Shown here piece by piece: positions 17,407 through 26,106 of a DNA stretch of 64,000 nt. The DNA lies in NCBI GenBank assembly GCA_049965615.1, contig JBMFWD010000002.1, forward strand, positions 62,001-126,000, written 5' to 3'. Below the pieces are notes generated by a model. The model ran no database searches, was not told where the DNA came from, and saw only the letters and a list, made by a program, of their open reading frames with translations. Numbering within the stretch: the first letter of the stretch is position 1; each line of letters starts with the position of its first letter. Source of the stretch: Acidobacterium sp049965615 (GTDB taxonomy: Bacteria > Acidobacteriota > Terriglobia > Terriglobales > Acidobacteriaceae). Made by a program: the position numbers and the translations under genes.

Positions 17407-18915
17407 CTACTCGGGCTCCTCCACCCGATCGCGATCTGTCACTTCGGTCAGCTCGGCCAGCTTGTCTGCCAGCCGCACCTTCCATGCGCCCTCCGGGCAG
17501 CGCCAGCTCCAGTTGCCCCTGGGCAGCGCCGGAACGTTCATGCGCGCCTCTGAGCCAAGATCCAGCACATCCTGGGCAGGGAAGAGGCAGATATCGGCCA
17601 CCGAGGCCGCCGCCGCACGCATCAGCGCCCACACCACGTCGTCCGTGCCGGGGTGCAGGTAGGCCTTCACCGCTGCCTTCTCCACGGCCGATGCGCCGTT
17701 CTCCCACCAGCCGCGTGTGGTGTCATTGTCGTGCGTGCCGGTGTAGACCACCGCGTTGCGCTCAAAGCGGTGCGGCAGGTACTGGTGCGCCCCGCGCCCG
17801 CCAAAGCCAAACTGCAGCACCTTCATCCCCGGCAACTGGAAGCGCTCCCGCAGCGCATCCACCTCGGGCGTAATCAGGCCCAGGTCTTCGGCAATAAACG
17901 GCAGCTCGCCCAGCTCGCGGCCCAGCGTCTCAAAGAGCGCCTCGCCCGGAGCCTTCACCCACTCGCCGTTGACCGCCGTGTCTTCCTCGGCAGGAATCGC
18001 CCAGAAGGCTTCGAATCCCCGGAAGTGATCGAGCCGGATGGCGTCATACAGCACGCGCGCCCGCCGCACCCGCTCCACCCACCACGGAAAGCCGCGCGCC
18101 TTCATCTGCTCCCATCGGTACAGGGGATTGCCCCATCGCTGCCCGGTTGCGGAAAAATAATCCGGCGGAACCCCGGCCACCCGCGTCGGCGCCAGTTGTT
18201 CGTCCAGCTCAAACAGCCCCGGCTGCGTCCACACATCGGCGCTGTCGAAGTTCACAAAAATCGCCAAATCGCCCAGAAACTGGATGCCGCGCTCGGAGCA
18301 GTAAGCCCGCAGTGCCGTCCACTGCTCGTCAAAGGCAAACTGGATCGCCTCGGCAACGGCAATTTCTTCGGCCAGATCCTGCCTCGCCTGGGCCAGTGCC
18401 GCGGCCTCGCGCCGCGCCAGCGGCTCCGGCCACTGGTTCCAGCAGGCGTTGTCGAACTTGCGGCGCAGCACGCTGTAGAGCGACCAGCCCGGTAGCCACC
18501 CGGCATTCGCCGCGCGAAACTGCTCAAAGCGCGCCCACTGCTCTTCCGGTTTGTTTGCCAGAAACTGCCGGGCCGCGGTTTCCAGCAGCGGCAGCTTGCG
18601 CGCCGTGACTCCCTCAAAGTCCACATTGCCCGAGCGCCCCGGCAGCCCGGCAATCGCGTCGCCGTCCATCCAGCCCCAGTCGCAAAGGAACTCCAGAGAA
18701 ATCAGCAGGGGATTGCCCGCAAACGCGGACAGTCCCGCGTACGGCGAGTTGCCAAAACCGGTCGGCCCCAGCGGAAGCACCTGCCACCACTGCTGCTTGC
18801 CCGCGGCCAGAAAATCGGCAAACTCATACGCCGCAGGGCCAAGGTCGCCAATGCCGCCATACGAGGGCAGAGAGGAAATGTGCAGCAAAACTCCAGAGGA
18901 TCGAACAAAGGGCAT
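17407..18915 (-). CDS. malQ: 4-alpha-glucanotransferase (amylomaltase, GH77)
   Basis: The 502-aa cytoplasmic enzyme disproportionates maltodextrins. GH77 motifs are visible: the N-terminal RSSGVLLHISSLPS, PYAGLSAFAGNP near residue 50, the nucleophile region IRLDHFRGFEAFW (about 290), the acid/base region FIAEDLGLITPEV and the stabiliser TGTHDNDT. Length is typical of the bacterial short form. It stands alone between rbfA and the PpiD-like gene, so its glycogen or maltose partners are elsewhere. Confidence 0.96.
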   Translation of the reverse strand: MPFVRSSGVLLHISSLPSYGGIGDLGPAAYEFADFLAAGKQQWWQVLPLGPTGFGNSPYAGLSAFAGNPLLISLEFLCDWGWMDGDAIAGLPGRSGNVDFEGVTARKLPLLETAARQFLANKPEEQWARFEQFRAANAGWLPGWSLYSVLRRKFDNACWNQWPEPLARREAAALAQARQDLAEEIAVAEAIQFAFDEQWTALRAYCSERGIQFLGDLAIFVNFDSADVWTQPGLFELDEQLAPTRVAGVPPDYFSATGQRWGNPLYRWEQMKARGFPWWVERVRRARVLYDAIRLDHFRGFEAFWAIPAEEDTAVNGEWVKAPGEALFETLGRELGELPFIAEDLGLITPEVDALRERFQLPGMKVLQFGFGGRGAHQYLPHRFERNAVVYTGTHDNDTTRGWWENGASAVEKAAVKAYLHPGTDDVVWALMRAAAASVADICLFPAQDVLDLGSEARMNVPALPRGNWSWRCPEGAWKVRLADKLAELTEVTDRDRVEEPE

Positions 18916-18971
18916 AAAAAATCTCTCCTGATAACTTCTACAGTTTCTTAGGATGCAGCGCGATAAAAAGA

Positions 18972-18989
18972 CCCGTGCCGAAGCACGGG
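18972..18989 (-). terminator. intrinsic terminator of the PpiD-like gene
   Basis: Hairpin CCCGTGC-CGAA-GCACGGG. Read leftward it is followed by a U-rich run (complement of ATAAAAAG at 18963-18970). It lies about 30 bases after the minus-strand stop at 19018. Confidence 0.8.
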
Positions 18990-19017
18990 CCCTAACTTGC
19001 CTGGATGAAAGGATCGC

Positions 19018-20997
19018 TCAGCCCTGGCTTCCGCCGCCGGCCAGCGCCGCCGCGTTCTGGTTGATGTGGATGCGCCCTTCCTTCTGGTACTTTTGTTCGA
19101 GATTGGTAAGGAAGACGGCGAACATCTGGTTGCGCTCCCGGTTGAGCAGTTGCTGGCGAGTCTCTTCGAAGTGCGCCTGGATCTCGGCCGCATCCGGCAG
19201 CTGCTTCTGCGTGATCTGCGCCACCACGCCGCTGCGGCCGGTGTTGATGGCCTTGCTGATGTCGCCCGGACTCAAGGAAAAGAGCGACGGAGCCACCTGT
19301 TCCAGTTCGCCGATCTGCGGCACCTGGTCGGTGCGTCCTACCAGGCCGCTGGTCATCAGCGTTGCGCCCATGGCCTTGGCGGCCTGCGCCAGGTTGTTCA
19401 GCGAGTGCGCCTTGGCGGCCAGCTCGTTGGTCTTGGCCGCGAGCAGGGCAGGCAGGTGGTCGTCACGATAGTCCGACAGAACGTGGCTCTTGTAGGAGTC
19501 AAACGTCGGCGCGTGCGCCGGGTCGATGTTCGTCAACTGGAAGACCGCAAACCCGTTGCCGGTATTCGCTATCTCGGGAGCAGCGCCCTGTTTGGCGGCA
19601 AAAGCCTCGGCCACCAGCTTGGAGCTGTCCTGCATGTTGGGCAGGTTCGCGCCCTGCTGGAAGGGGCCGCTGTTGGTCACTGTAAGGTGATGCGCCGCCG
19701 CCGTCTTGGCCAGGCCCTCCTGCGCGGCCTGTTTGGCGAGCTGCAGGGCATAGGCCTGCGCCGCCTGTGCTGTCTTGTCCTGCGTCAGCGTGGAGAGAAT
19801 CTCCGCCTTCACGTCGGCGAGCGGCTTCAGGTGCGCGGCTTGCTTCGCTTCGGTCTGGATGATGTGGTAGCCGAACTGCGTTCGCACCAGCCCGGAGATC
19901 TGTCCTGGCTGCTGCGAGAACGCCGCCTGCTGGAAGGCCGGAACCGTCACGCCCTTTTTGATCCAGCCCAGCTCGCCGCCCTGCGACGCGCTGCCCGGAT
20001 CGTCGGAAAACTTCTTCGCCAGCTCGGCAAAGTTCTTGCCGTTGTCCTGTCTGATCTGGTCCAGGATCTTCTGCGCCTTGGCCTTGGCCGCTGCGTCCTG
20101 CGCGGCGGTCGCATTCTGCGGCACTGAGATCAGGATGTGCCGCACCTTGACCTCTTCCGGAACCTGGTACTGGCTCTGGTTCTGGTTGTAGTACTGCTGA
20201 ATCTCTGCGTCGGTCACCTTCGGCGGCCCGCCCGGAATCTGCGAATTGTCAAACGCGATGTACTGCACCGTCCGCGTTTCGGGAATGGCCTGCGCGTAGC
20301 GGCCCGCATTGGCCTTGAAATAATTTTCCAGCTCGGCGTCAGACGGGTTGATCGTCTTCCGCAGCGTATCCGAGTCCAGCACCGCGTACTGGAAATTGAT
20401 CTTCATGCCCTGCCGGGTGTAAGCCGCGCGGACCTCGGCTGGAGACACCGTCACCGCGCCGCTGATGAGCGCGCGCAGGCGATCGGCTTCAATCTGGCTC
20501 CGCACTTCGTTCTCAAACTCGGTCTGCGACAGGTTGAACTGCTGCGAGAGGAACTGCGCATAGGCCTGGTCGCCGATGAACTTGCCATGCGGAAAAAGCA
20601 CCATGCCCCATTCGCCCGTATGCAGAAAATGTCGCACATCCGCGTTGGTGGCATGGATGCCCAGCTTGTGCGCCGCATCCATCTCCATATGCTGCTGGAT
20701 CAACTCCTGCCCTGCCTGCGGAATCATGAAGCGCAGGTAGGCGTCCGGCAGATTCTGCTGCTGCAGCACACGCGAGGCCAGTTGCTGCACCTCGGTCATC
20801 GAGATCGTGTCCTTGGCCGGCAGAAAGCGCCCCAGCGGGCCGCCGTAGCCGATGGTGGCGTACACATCGCTGTTGGTCGCCTGGCTGCTGAAGATGCCCG
20901 GGATGAGCGTGATCACCATCGTGACGCATGCAACCGTGATGATGATGACGAAAATGGCTTTGACGAACCGATTGTCTTTCTGGAGAAAACGAATCAT
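19018..20997 (-). CDS. PpiD/SurA-type membrane-anchored peptidyl-prolyl isomerase
   Basis: The 659-aa product has one N-terminal membrane anchor (residues about 13-33) and a large periplasmic part. A SurA_N-like helical chaperone region spans about 60-260. A PpiC-type rotamase domain at about 275-385 contains VRHILISVP, FAELAKKFSDDPGSASQGGELGW and FGYHIIQTE. A second, degenerate rotamase/foldase part follows. It assists folding of exported envelope proteins. The layout and length fit PpiD. It is a single-gene unit with its own terminator. Confidence 0.9.
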   Translation of the reverse strand: MIRFLQKDNRFVKAIFVIIITVACVTMVITLIPGIFSSQATNSDVYATIGYGGPLGRFLPAKDTISMTEVQQLASRVLQQQNLPDAYLRFMIPQAGQELIQQHMEMDAAHKLGIHATNADVRHFLHTGEWGMVLFPHGKFIGDQAYAQFLSQQFNLSQTEFENEVRSQIEADRLRALISGAVTVSPAEVRAAYTRQGMKINFQYAVLDSDTLRKTINPSDAELENYFKANAGRYAQAIPETRTVQYIAFDNSQIPGGPPKVTDAEIQQYYNQNQSQYQVPEEVKVRHILISVPQNATAAQDAAAKAKAQKILDQIRQDNGKNFAELAKKFSDDPGSASQGGELGWIKKGVTVPAFQQAAFSQQPGQISGLVRTQFGYHIIQTEAKQAAHLKPLADVKAEILSTLTQDKTAQAAQAYALQLAKQAAQEGLAKTAAAHHLTVTNSGPFQQGANLPNMQDSSKLVAEAFAAKQGAAPEIANTGNGFAVFQLTNIDPAHAPTFDSYKSHVLSDYRDDHLPALLAAKTNELAAKAHSLNNLAQAAKAMGATLMTSGLVGRTDQVPQIGELEQVAPSLFSLSPGDISKAINTGRSGVVAQITQKQLPDAAEIQAHFEETRQQLLNRERNQMFAVFLTNLEQKYQKEGRIHINQNAAALAGGGSQG

Positions 20998-21198
20998 GTG
21001 TGGCTAGCGACCCTTGAATTTTGAGAACCTTCGTCGCGGCTGGTGTCCAGTCTGGCCACCCGGCCGCGTGCCCCAGGGATCTGGAAACCCCCGGGCAAAA
21101 GTACTTTCAGTATACAGACCTTGCCCCATGCCCTACAGGAGGATGAACCCGGCAACCTCAGGCCGGCAGTTCCGGCGCACCGGCCCCCAAAAAAGAAA
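20998..21198. other. intergenic region, no gene seen
   Basis: About 200 bases between the PpiD-like gene start and the terminator of the BON/glycine-zipper gene. It should hold the promoter for the foldase gene. I see no ORF with coding character. Confidence 0.4.
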
Positions 21199-21217
21199 GC
21201 CGGACATCTCGCCCGGC
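21189..21217 (-). terminator. weak intrinsic terminator of the BON/glycine-zipper gene
   Basis: Short hairpin (GCCGG 21199-21203 with CCGGC 21213-21217), followed leftward by a strong U-run (complement of AAAAAAGAAA, 21189-21198). It sits 26 bases after the stop at 21243. Confidence 0.6.
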
Positions 21218-21242
21218 CCCATGGAAAAACGAAATCTGAGAT

Positions 21243-22634
21243 TTACCAGCCCATGCCAAACGAGTAATACATCGGCCCGTAATAGGGGTAGGGAGCATAG
21301 TAGTACGGCGGAGGATACGCATAACCGTATGGATAGGGCCGCACATAGCGTCGCCGATACATGGGCCGCGTCCGCAGTTCCGGCACATTCGAGGCCAGGC
21401 GTCGCGCCTCCTGCCAGGAAACCGGCTGCACCGTTACCGGCTCCGCCAGGTGGAAGTTCAGTACCGCCTCGGACGGGATGTAAATATGCGGTCCCTTGGT
21501 CGCCGACGAGACGCCCAGTCCGGTCATCGCGCCCAGCCCCGCGCCCACGGCCGCGCCCGCGCCGCGTCCGATAATGCCGCCCACAATCGCGCCCAACACG
21601 CCGCCTGTGATCGTGTTTCCGGCCGTGTAGCCGGCCTTGTCGGGGCCTCTGCCCGACCACACATTCGTATTCAGCCGGTAGATTTGCCCGCTCAGGTTCA
21701 ACGACGTGAGCCGCAGAGCCATGTGCGGCTTGCCGCCCAGCTTGCCCTCCGGCTGCTCGGCATTCACCACCACGCCCTCGACCGTGGCTCCGCGCGGAAT
21801 CGCCAGCACATTGCCTTCCCACACATCCCGCGCCACGGTGGCGTCAAACCGCTGCCCCGGTTGCAGATGCGCGCTGTCCAGCGGCTCTACCGTGCGAACC
21901 TGCAGCAGCGTCCCCGCCGGCACGCTCACCGGCCCGCTGGCCTGCTGCGGCGGGTACTGTTCGCGGTTGTTGTACTGATTCTGGTTGTATCCCTGCCCGT
22001 TGTAACCCTGATAGTTCTGTGAGCCGTAGCCCGCTCCATAGGATTCTCCCCGAGCGCCACCCTGGTACTCTGGCCGCGCCTGCTGGCCGTAATTCTGCCC
22101 ACCCTGGCCGGTCTGTCCGCTCTGGCTTGCCTCCTGGTCCGGTGGCGGAGGTGGCGGGTTGCCCGCATCATTCATCTGGTAGCCGGGCGAGGCCGGCGCC
22201 GGCGGCGCGGGCGCAGTCTGCGCATCCGGCGGAGGCGGCGGAGCCATCTGGTCATTCGGGCCGTAGCCCTGATTCCCGTAGTTCTGATTTCCGTAACTTT
22301 GGGACGGCGTGCCCTGGCTCTGCTCGGCAATGGTCAGGTTGTTCAAAATGGTGCGCACCCCGCCCACATTGGCGGTTACGCTCTCGGCCTCCTGCCACTG
22401 CTTTGGCGTCTGCACCGTGCCGCTCAGGGTCACCTGGCTGCCGCTGGCGTTCACCATGATGTTCTGGCCCTGCAGCAGCTTGTCCTGGCTCAGCTTCGAG
22501 GCCACCTTCGCCTGCAGCTTCAGGTTCACTCCTGCCTGCGCAAAAACCTGCGGCACTGCGGCGGCCATGGCTCCGGCCAGCAACACAACCATTCCAAGGC
22601 GAGAAAGCTTCATCCGTTCGCGATGCGTAGTCAT
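21243..22634 (-). CDS. secreted BON-domain / Pro-Gln-rich / glycine-zipper envelope protein
   Basis: The product is 463 aa from the ATG at 22634 (GGAGG and GAGG just upstream); the frame stays open seven codons further. A signal peptide ends near FAQA (about 33). A BON-like domain (VASKLSQDKLLQGQNIMV...VTLSGTVQT, about 40-105) is followed by a long Pro/Gly/Gln/Asn/Tyr linker. A beta-rich module comes next (VPAGTLLQVRTVEPLDSAHL, about 240-350), then a glycine-zipper stretch (GGVLGAIVGGIIGRGAGAAVGAGLGAMTG split over about 355-385) and a Tyr/Pro-rich tail. This suggests an outer-membrane-associated structural protein. Specific role unknown. Confidence 0.8.
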   Translation of the reverse strand: MTTHRERMKLSRLGMVVLLAGAMAAAVPQVFAQAGVNLKLQAKVASKLSQDKLLQGQNIMVNASGSQVTLSGTVQTPKQWQEAESVTANVGGVRTILNNLTIAEQSQGTPSQSYGNQNYGNQGYGPNDQMAPPPPPDAQTAPAPPAPASPGYQMNDAGNPPPPPPDQEASQSGQTGQGGQNYGQQARPEYQGGARGESYGAGYGSQNYQGYNGQGYNQNQYNNREQYPPQQASGPVSVPAGTLLQVRTVEPLDSAHLQPGQRFDATVARDVWEGNVLAIPRGATVEGVVVNAEQPEGKLGGKPHMALRLTSLNLSGQIYRLNTNVWSGRGPDKAGYTAGNTITGGVLGAIVGGIIGRGAGAAVGAGLGAMTGLGVSSATKGPHIYIPSEAVLNFHLAEPVTVQPVSWQEARRLASNVPELRTRPMYRRRYVRPYPYGYAYPPPYYYAPYPYYGPMYYSFGMGW

Positions 22635-22734
22635 TTTCCTCGTTTCCCTCCGCACCGGGAAGTGCGGCCAGCAGCTGCCATGCAGCCTGCCCGCGATACC
22701 CTACCGTGCTGAACACTTATATAGATGAAAAGTT

Positions 22735-22769
22735 GTGCCGGCAAGACGCAGTCCACGTCTGCCGGCACA
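22735..22769. terminator. strong hairpin terminator downstream of pgi
   Basis: Long stem: TGTGCCGGCA pairs with TGCCGGCACA and the inner GACG with CGTC, one bulged A, 7-base loop. Leftward the tail reads ACTTTTC, serving the minus-strand pgi; rightward it reads GGTTTTTT. It would isolate the pgi group from the BON gene. Confidence 0.85.
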
Positions 22770-22819
22770 GGTTTTTTCAGCATTTTTGTCGCAAATTTCA
22801 GGCTTGCTTCATCCTGCCG

Positions 22820-24457
22820 TCATCCCCGCAGCTGCTTGTAGCGGGTAATCAGGGTGTTGGTGGAGCTGTCATGCTTCAAATCCGCGGGCCCGGCCAGCTC
22901 TCCGGCGATTTTCTTCGCCAGCACCTTGCCCAGCTCCACGCCCCACTGGTCAAACGAGTTGACCTGCCACACCGTGCCCTGCGTAAACACAATGTGCTCG
23001 TAGAGAGCCACCAGCTTGCCCAGCGCCTCGGGCGTTAACTCCTTGAGCAGCAGCGTGTTCGAGGGGCGATTGCCCTCAAACACCTTGTGCGGAACCAGCC
23101 AGTCCGCCACGCCCTCGGCCTTTACTTCCTCCGCCGTCTTGCCAAAGGCCAGCGCCTCGCTCTGCGCAAACACATTGGCCATCAGCAGGTCATGGTGGTT
23201 GCCCAGAGGGTTCAGCGTCTTGCCGAAGCCGATAAAGTCGCAGGGAATCAGCTTTGTTCCCTGGTGGATGAGCTGGTAGAAGGAGTGCTGCCCGTTCGTG
23301 CCCGGCTCGCCCCAGTACACCGGCCCGGTCTGGTAGCTGACAGTCTCACCGCTCAGCGTCACGTGCTTGCCGTTGCTCTCCATCGTCAACTGCTGCAGAT
23401 AGGCAGGGAAGCGCTTCAGGTATTGCTCGTAGGGCAGCACCGCGACCGTCTGAGCGTCGAAAAAGTCGTTGTACCAGACCGACAGCAGCCCCATGATCAC
23501 CGGCAGATTCCGCTCAAACGGAGTGGTGCGGAAGTGCTCGTCCATTGCATGGAAGCCCGCCAGCAGCCGCCGGAAGTTCTCCGGCCCCACCGCCAGCATC
23601 GTTGAAAGTCCAATCGCCGAATCCATCGAGTAGCGACCGCCCACCCAGTCCCAGAAGCCGAACATGTTCGCCGTATCGATGCCGAACTTTGTCACCTCGG
23701 CGGCATTCGTTGAAACCGCCACAAAGTGCTTCGCTATCGCCTTTTCATCCTTCAGGCTTTCCAGCGCCCACTTGCGCGCCGTCTGCGCATTGGTCATTGT
23801 CTCCAGCGTCGTAAAGGTCTTTGAGGAAACAATGAACAGCGTCTCGTCCGCTGCAAGGTCATGCGTCGCCTCGGCAAAGTCCGTGCCGTCCACGTTCGAC
23901 ACAAACCGGAAGTTCATATCGCGCCGCGTGTAATGCCGCAGCGCCTCGTAGGCCATCACCGGACCCAGGTCCGAGCCGCCGATGCCGATGTTGATCACGT
24001 TCTTGATCGGCTTGCCCGTGTGGCCCTTCCACTCGCCGCTGCGCACGCGGTCGGCAAAGGCCGACATGCGATCCAGAACCTTGTGCACCTCCGGCACCAC
24101 GTCCTCGCCGTCCACTTTGATCGACGCGCTCTTCGGCGCGCGCAGCGCCACGTGCAGCACCGCGCGGTCCTCGGTAATGTTGATCTTCTCGCCCCGGAAC
24201 ATCGCGTCAATCCGCTCCCGCAGACCGCTCTGCGCGGCCAGTTCCAGCAGCAGTTGCATGGTCTTGTCGGTGATGCGGTTCTTCGCGTAGTCCAGATAAA
24301 TTCCTTCAGCCTCTATGCGGAACTTCTCGCCACGCGCGGCGTCGCTGGCAAACAGCTCGCGCAGGTGTTTCCCGCGCAGCTCTTCGGCATGTTGCTTCAG
24401 GTCGTTCCAGGCAGAAAGCTTGTCCAAAGGAGTCTTCGGTGCTGGCACTGTGCTCAT
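22820..24457 (-). CDS. pgi: glucose-6-phosphate isomerase
   Basis: The 545-aa cytoplasmic enzyme interconverts G6P and F6P, of the eukaryote/E. coli-like long type. Motifs: NIGIGGSDLGPVMAYEAL (around 150-167), SKTFTTLETMTNA (about 212-224), FWDWVGGRYS, the catalytic-Glu region WGEPGTNGQHSFYQLIHQGTK split near 350-370, and the C-terminal QWGVELGK signature. Upstream on the same strand lie the manB-, manC- and manA-type genes, so it supplies or drains F6P for GDP-mannose synthesis. The gap to the mutase gene is about 160 bases, so it may have its own promoter. Confidence 0.97.
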   Translation of the reverse strand: MSTVPAPKTPLDKLSAWNDLKQHAEELRGKHLRELFASDAARGEKFRIEAEGIYLDYAKNRITDKTMQLLLELAAQSGLRERIDAMFRGEKINITEDRAVLHVALRAPKSASIKVDGEDVVPEVHKVLDRMSAFADRVRSGEWKGHTGKPIKNVINIGIGGSDLGPVMAYEALRHYTRRDMNFRFVSNVDGTDFAEATHDLAADETLFIVSSKTFTTLETMTNAQTARKWALESLKDEKAIAKHFVAVSTNAAEVTKFGIDTANMFGFWDWVGGRYSMDSAIGLSTMLAVGPENFRRLLAGFHAMDEHFRTTPFERNLPVIMGLLSVWYNDFFDAQTVAVLPYEQYLKRFPAYLQQLTMESNGKHVTLSGETVSYQTGPVYWGEPGTNGQHSFYQLIHQGTKLIPCDFIGFGKTLNPLGNHHDLLMANVFAQSEALAFGKTAEEVKAEGVADWLVPHKVFEGNRPSNTLLLKELTPEALGKLVALYEHIVFTQGTVWQVNSFDQWGVELGKVLAKKIAGELAGPADLKHDSSTNTLITRYKQLRG

Positions 24458-24617
24458 TTCACTCTCCGGCAGTCTTGTTAGCGATGTGTAAGAAAAACGG
24501 CTTCGGGCGCAGGCAAGCCGCCGCCCTTCATTTGGATGCGCGCGAGCAGCTTACCCTATCCGAAGCCTGAGGATACAACGTGTTTCTGTAAAAATGCAGC
24601 GAACGTCCGCAGGAATC

Positions 24618-26051
24618 TCAATCCAGGCTGTGCAGTGCGAACTCGCGGCCCGCCTCCAGCAGCTTGTTCACAGCCTCCGGCGACCCGGCCTCGGAGTAAA
24701 TCCGCAGCAGGGGCTCGGTGCCCGAGGCCCGCAGCAGCAGCCACGCCCGCGCGGCATTCTCCACGCCCTTCGCCGCAGGGTCGTCCACAAAAAACTTGAT
24801 GCCGTCCATGGTGTCGACATGCTTGACCGGCATCCCGGCAAATTCCTTCACCCCGGCCCTGGCCTTGGCGATGGTCGCGTTCTTCAGATCATCGGCAAGG
24901 TGCAGGTCAATGCGCGCATAGTGGTGCTCGCCGTACTTTTTCTGCAGCCGCGCAACGAGTTGCCCCAGCGTCAGCTTCTCCTCGGCCATCACGTTGGCCA
25001 GCAGCAGCGCATTCAGCAGGCCGTCACGCTCCGGCAGGTGCCGCTGGATGCCGATCCCGCCCGACTCCTCGCCGCCCATCAGGATGTTGTTTTCGAGCAT
25101 CAGGTCGCAGACGTACTTGAAGCCGATACCGTGCTCGTACAGTTTGCGCCCGTAGCGCTCGCAGATGCGATCAATCATGCCCGTCGTGTTGAAGGCGCGC
25201 GTTACGTCGCCCTCCCATCCCTTGCGCTCCAGGATCCACTCCAGCAGCACGGAAAAAATCTTGTGCGGATCGACAAAAATCCCATTCTCGTCCGTCGCAC
25301 CAATCCGGTCGGCGTCGCCATCCGTGCACAGCCCGGCATGGCATTTCTCGGCGACCACCGTCTCGCCCAGCAGGCGGATGTGCGGCTCGATCGGCTCAGG
25401 GTTGATCCCCGGAAACAGGGGATTCGCTTCGGCCCGAATCTCCACAAAGTCCACGCCGATCCTGGTGAAAATATCCGCCAGAATGCCGCCGCCGGCGCCA
25501 TACATGCTGTCCACGGCAAACTTCAGCCCGGACTTCGCAATCCAATCCAGGTTTGCAAAGGCGGAGATTGCCGCTACGTACTCCGGCACAAAGTCCACTT
25601 CGTCAACCTTCGCCGCCACGGCCTTCGGCAGCGGCTTGCCCAGCAAACTGGAAATCTCCGTCATGATCGCCGGACGCCCCGAGCCCCCATACCAGGCTTT
25701 GTACTTCACGCCATTCCACTGCGCAGGATTATGGCTCGACGTAATCATCACGCCTCCTGCGGCCTTGCGCTCCCGCACCGCATAAGACAGCGCCGGAGTC
25801 GGAGTTACCCGGTTCGCCAACTGCACCGGAATTCCAGCACCGGCCAGCACCTCGGCCACCGTGCGCGCAAAGCGCTGCGAACCAAAGCGCGTGTCCCATC
25901 CAATGCAGACGCCGTTGCCCGCCTCCGGATGCGCGAGCACGTAATTCGCAATGGCGCTGGCAGCTATCCCCACGTTCTCAAACGTAAAGTCGTCGGCGAT
26001 GACGCCGCGCCATCCATCCGTTCCAAATTTGACGGGATAAGTCTCGCTCAT
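24618..26051 (-). CDS. manB: phosphomannomutase/phosphoglucomutase (alpha-D-phosphohexomutase family)
   Basis: The 477-aa product has the four-domain phosphohexomutase layout. KFGTDGWRGVIADDF is near the start, the phosphoserine loop GGVMITSSHNPAQWNGVK (about 100-117) follows, then the metal-binding DGDADRIG (around 245) and a GGEESGG sugar-recognition loop (about 330). It interconverts hexose-6-P and hexose-1-P. The cluster with manC and manA points to mannose-6-P to mannose-1-P, but these enzymes are often dual specific for glucose. The gene symbol is given from context. Confidence 0.85.
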   Translation of the reverse strand: MSETYPVKFGTDGWRGVIADDFTFENVGIAASAIANYVLAHPEAGNGVCIGWDTRFGSQRFARTVAEVLAGAGIPVQLANRVTPTPALSYAVRERKAAGGVMITSSHNPAQWNGVKYKAWYGGSGRPAIMTEISSLLGKPLPKAVAAKVDEVDFVPEYVAAISAFANLDWIAKSGLKFAVDSMYGAGGGILADIFTRIGVDFVEIRAEANPLFPGINPEPIEPHIRLLGETVVAEKCHAGLCTDGDADRIGATDENGIFVDPHKIFSVLLEWILERKGWEGDVTRAFNTTGMIDRICERYGRKLYEHGIGFKYVCDLMLENNILMGGEESGGIGIQRHLPERDGLLNALLLANVMAEEKLTLGQLVARLQKKYGEHHYARIDLHLADDLKNATIAKARAGVKEFAGMPVKHVDTMDGIKFFVDDPAAKGVENAARAWLLLRASGTEPLLRIYSEAGSPEAVNKLLEAGREFALHSLD

Positions 26052-26106
26052 CGTTCCCTGCTCACGGTTTGGTACGGGCCTCTTTCGAGGCCCGGAAAAA
26101 TAAACG

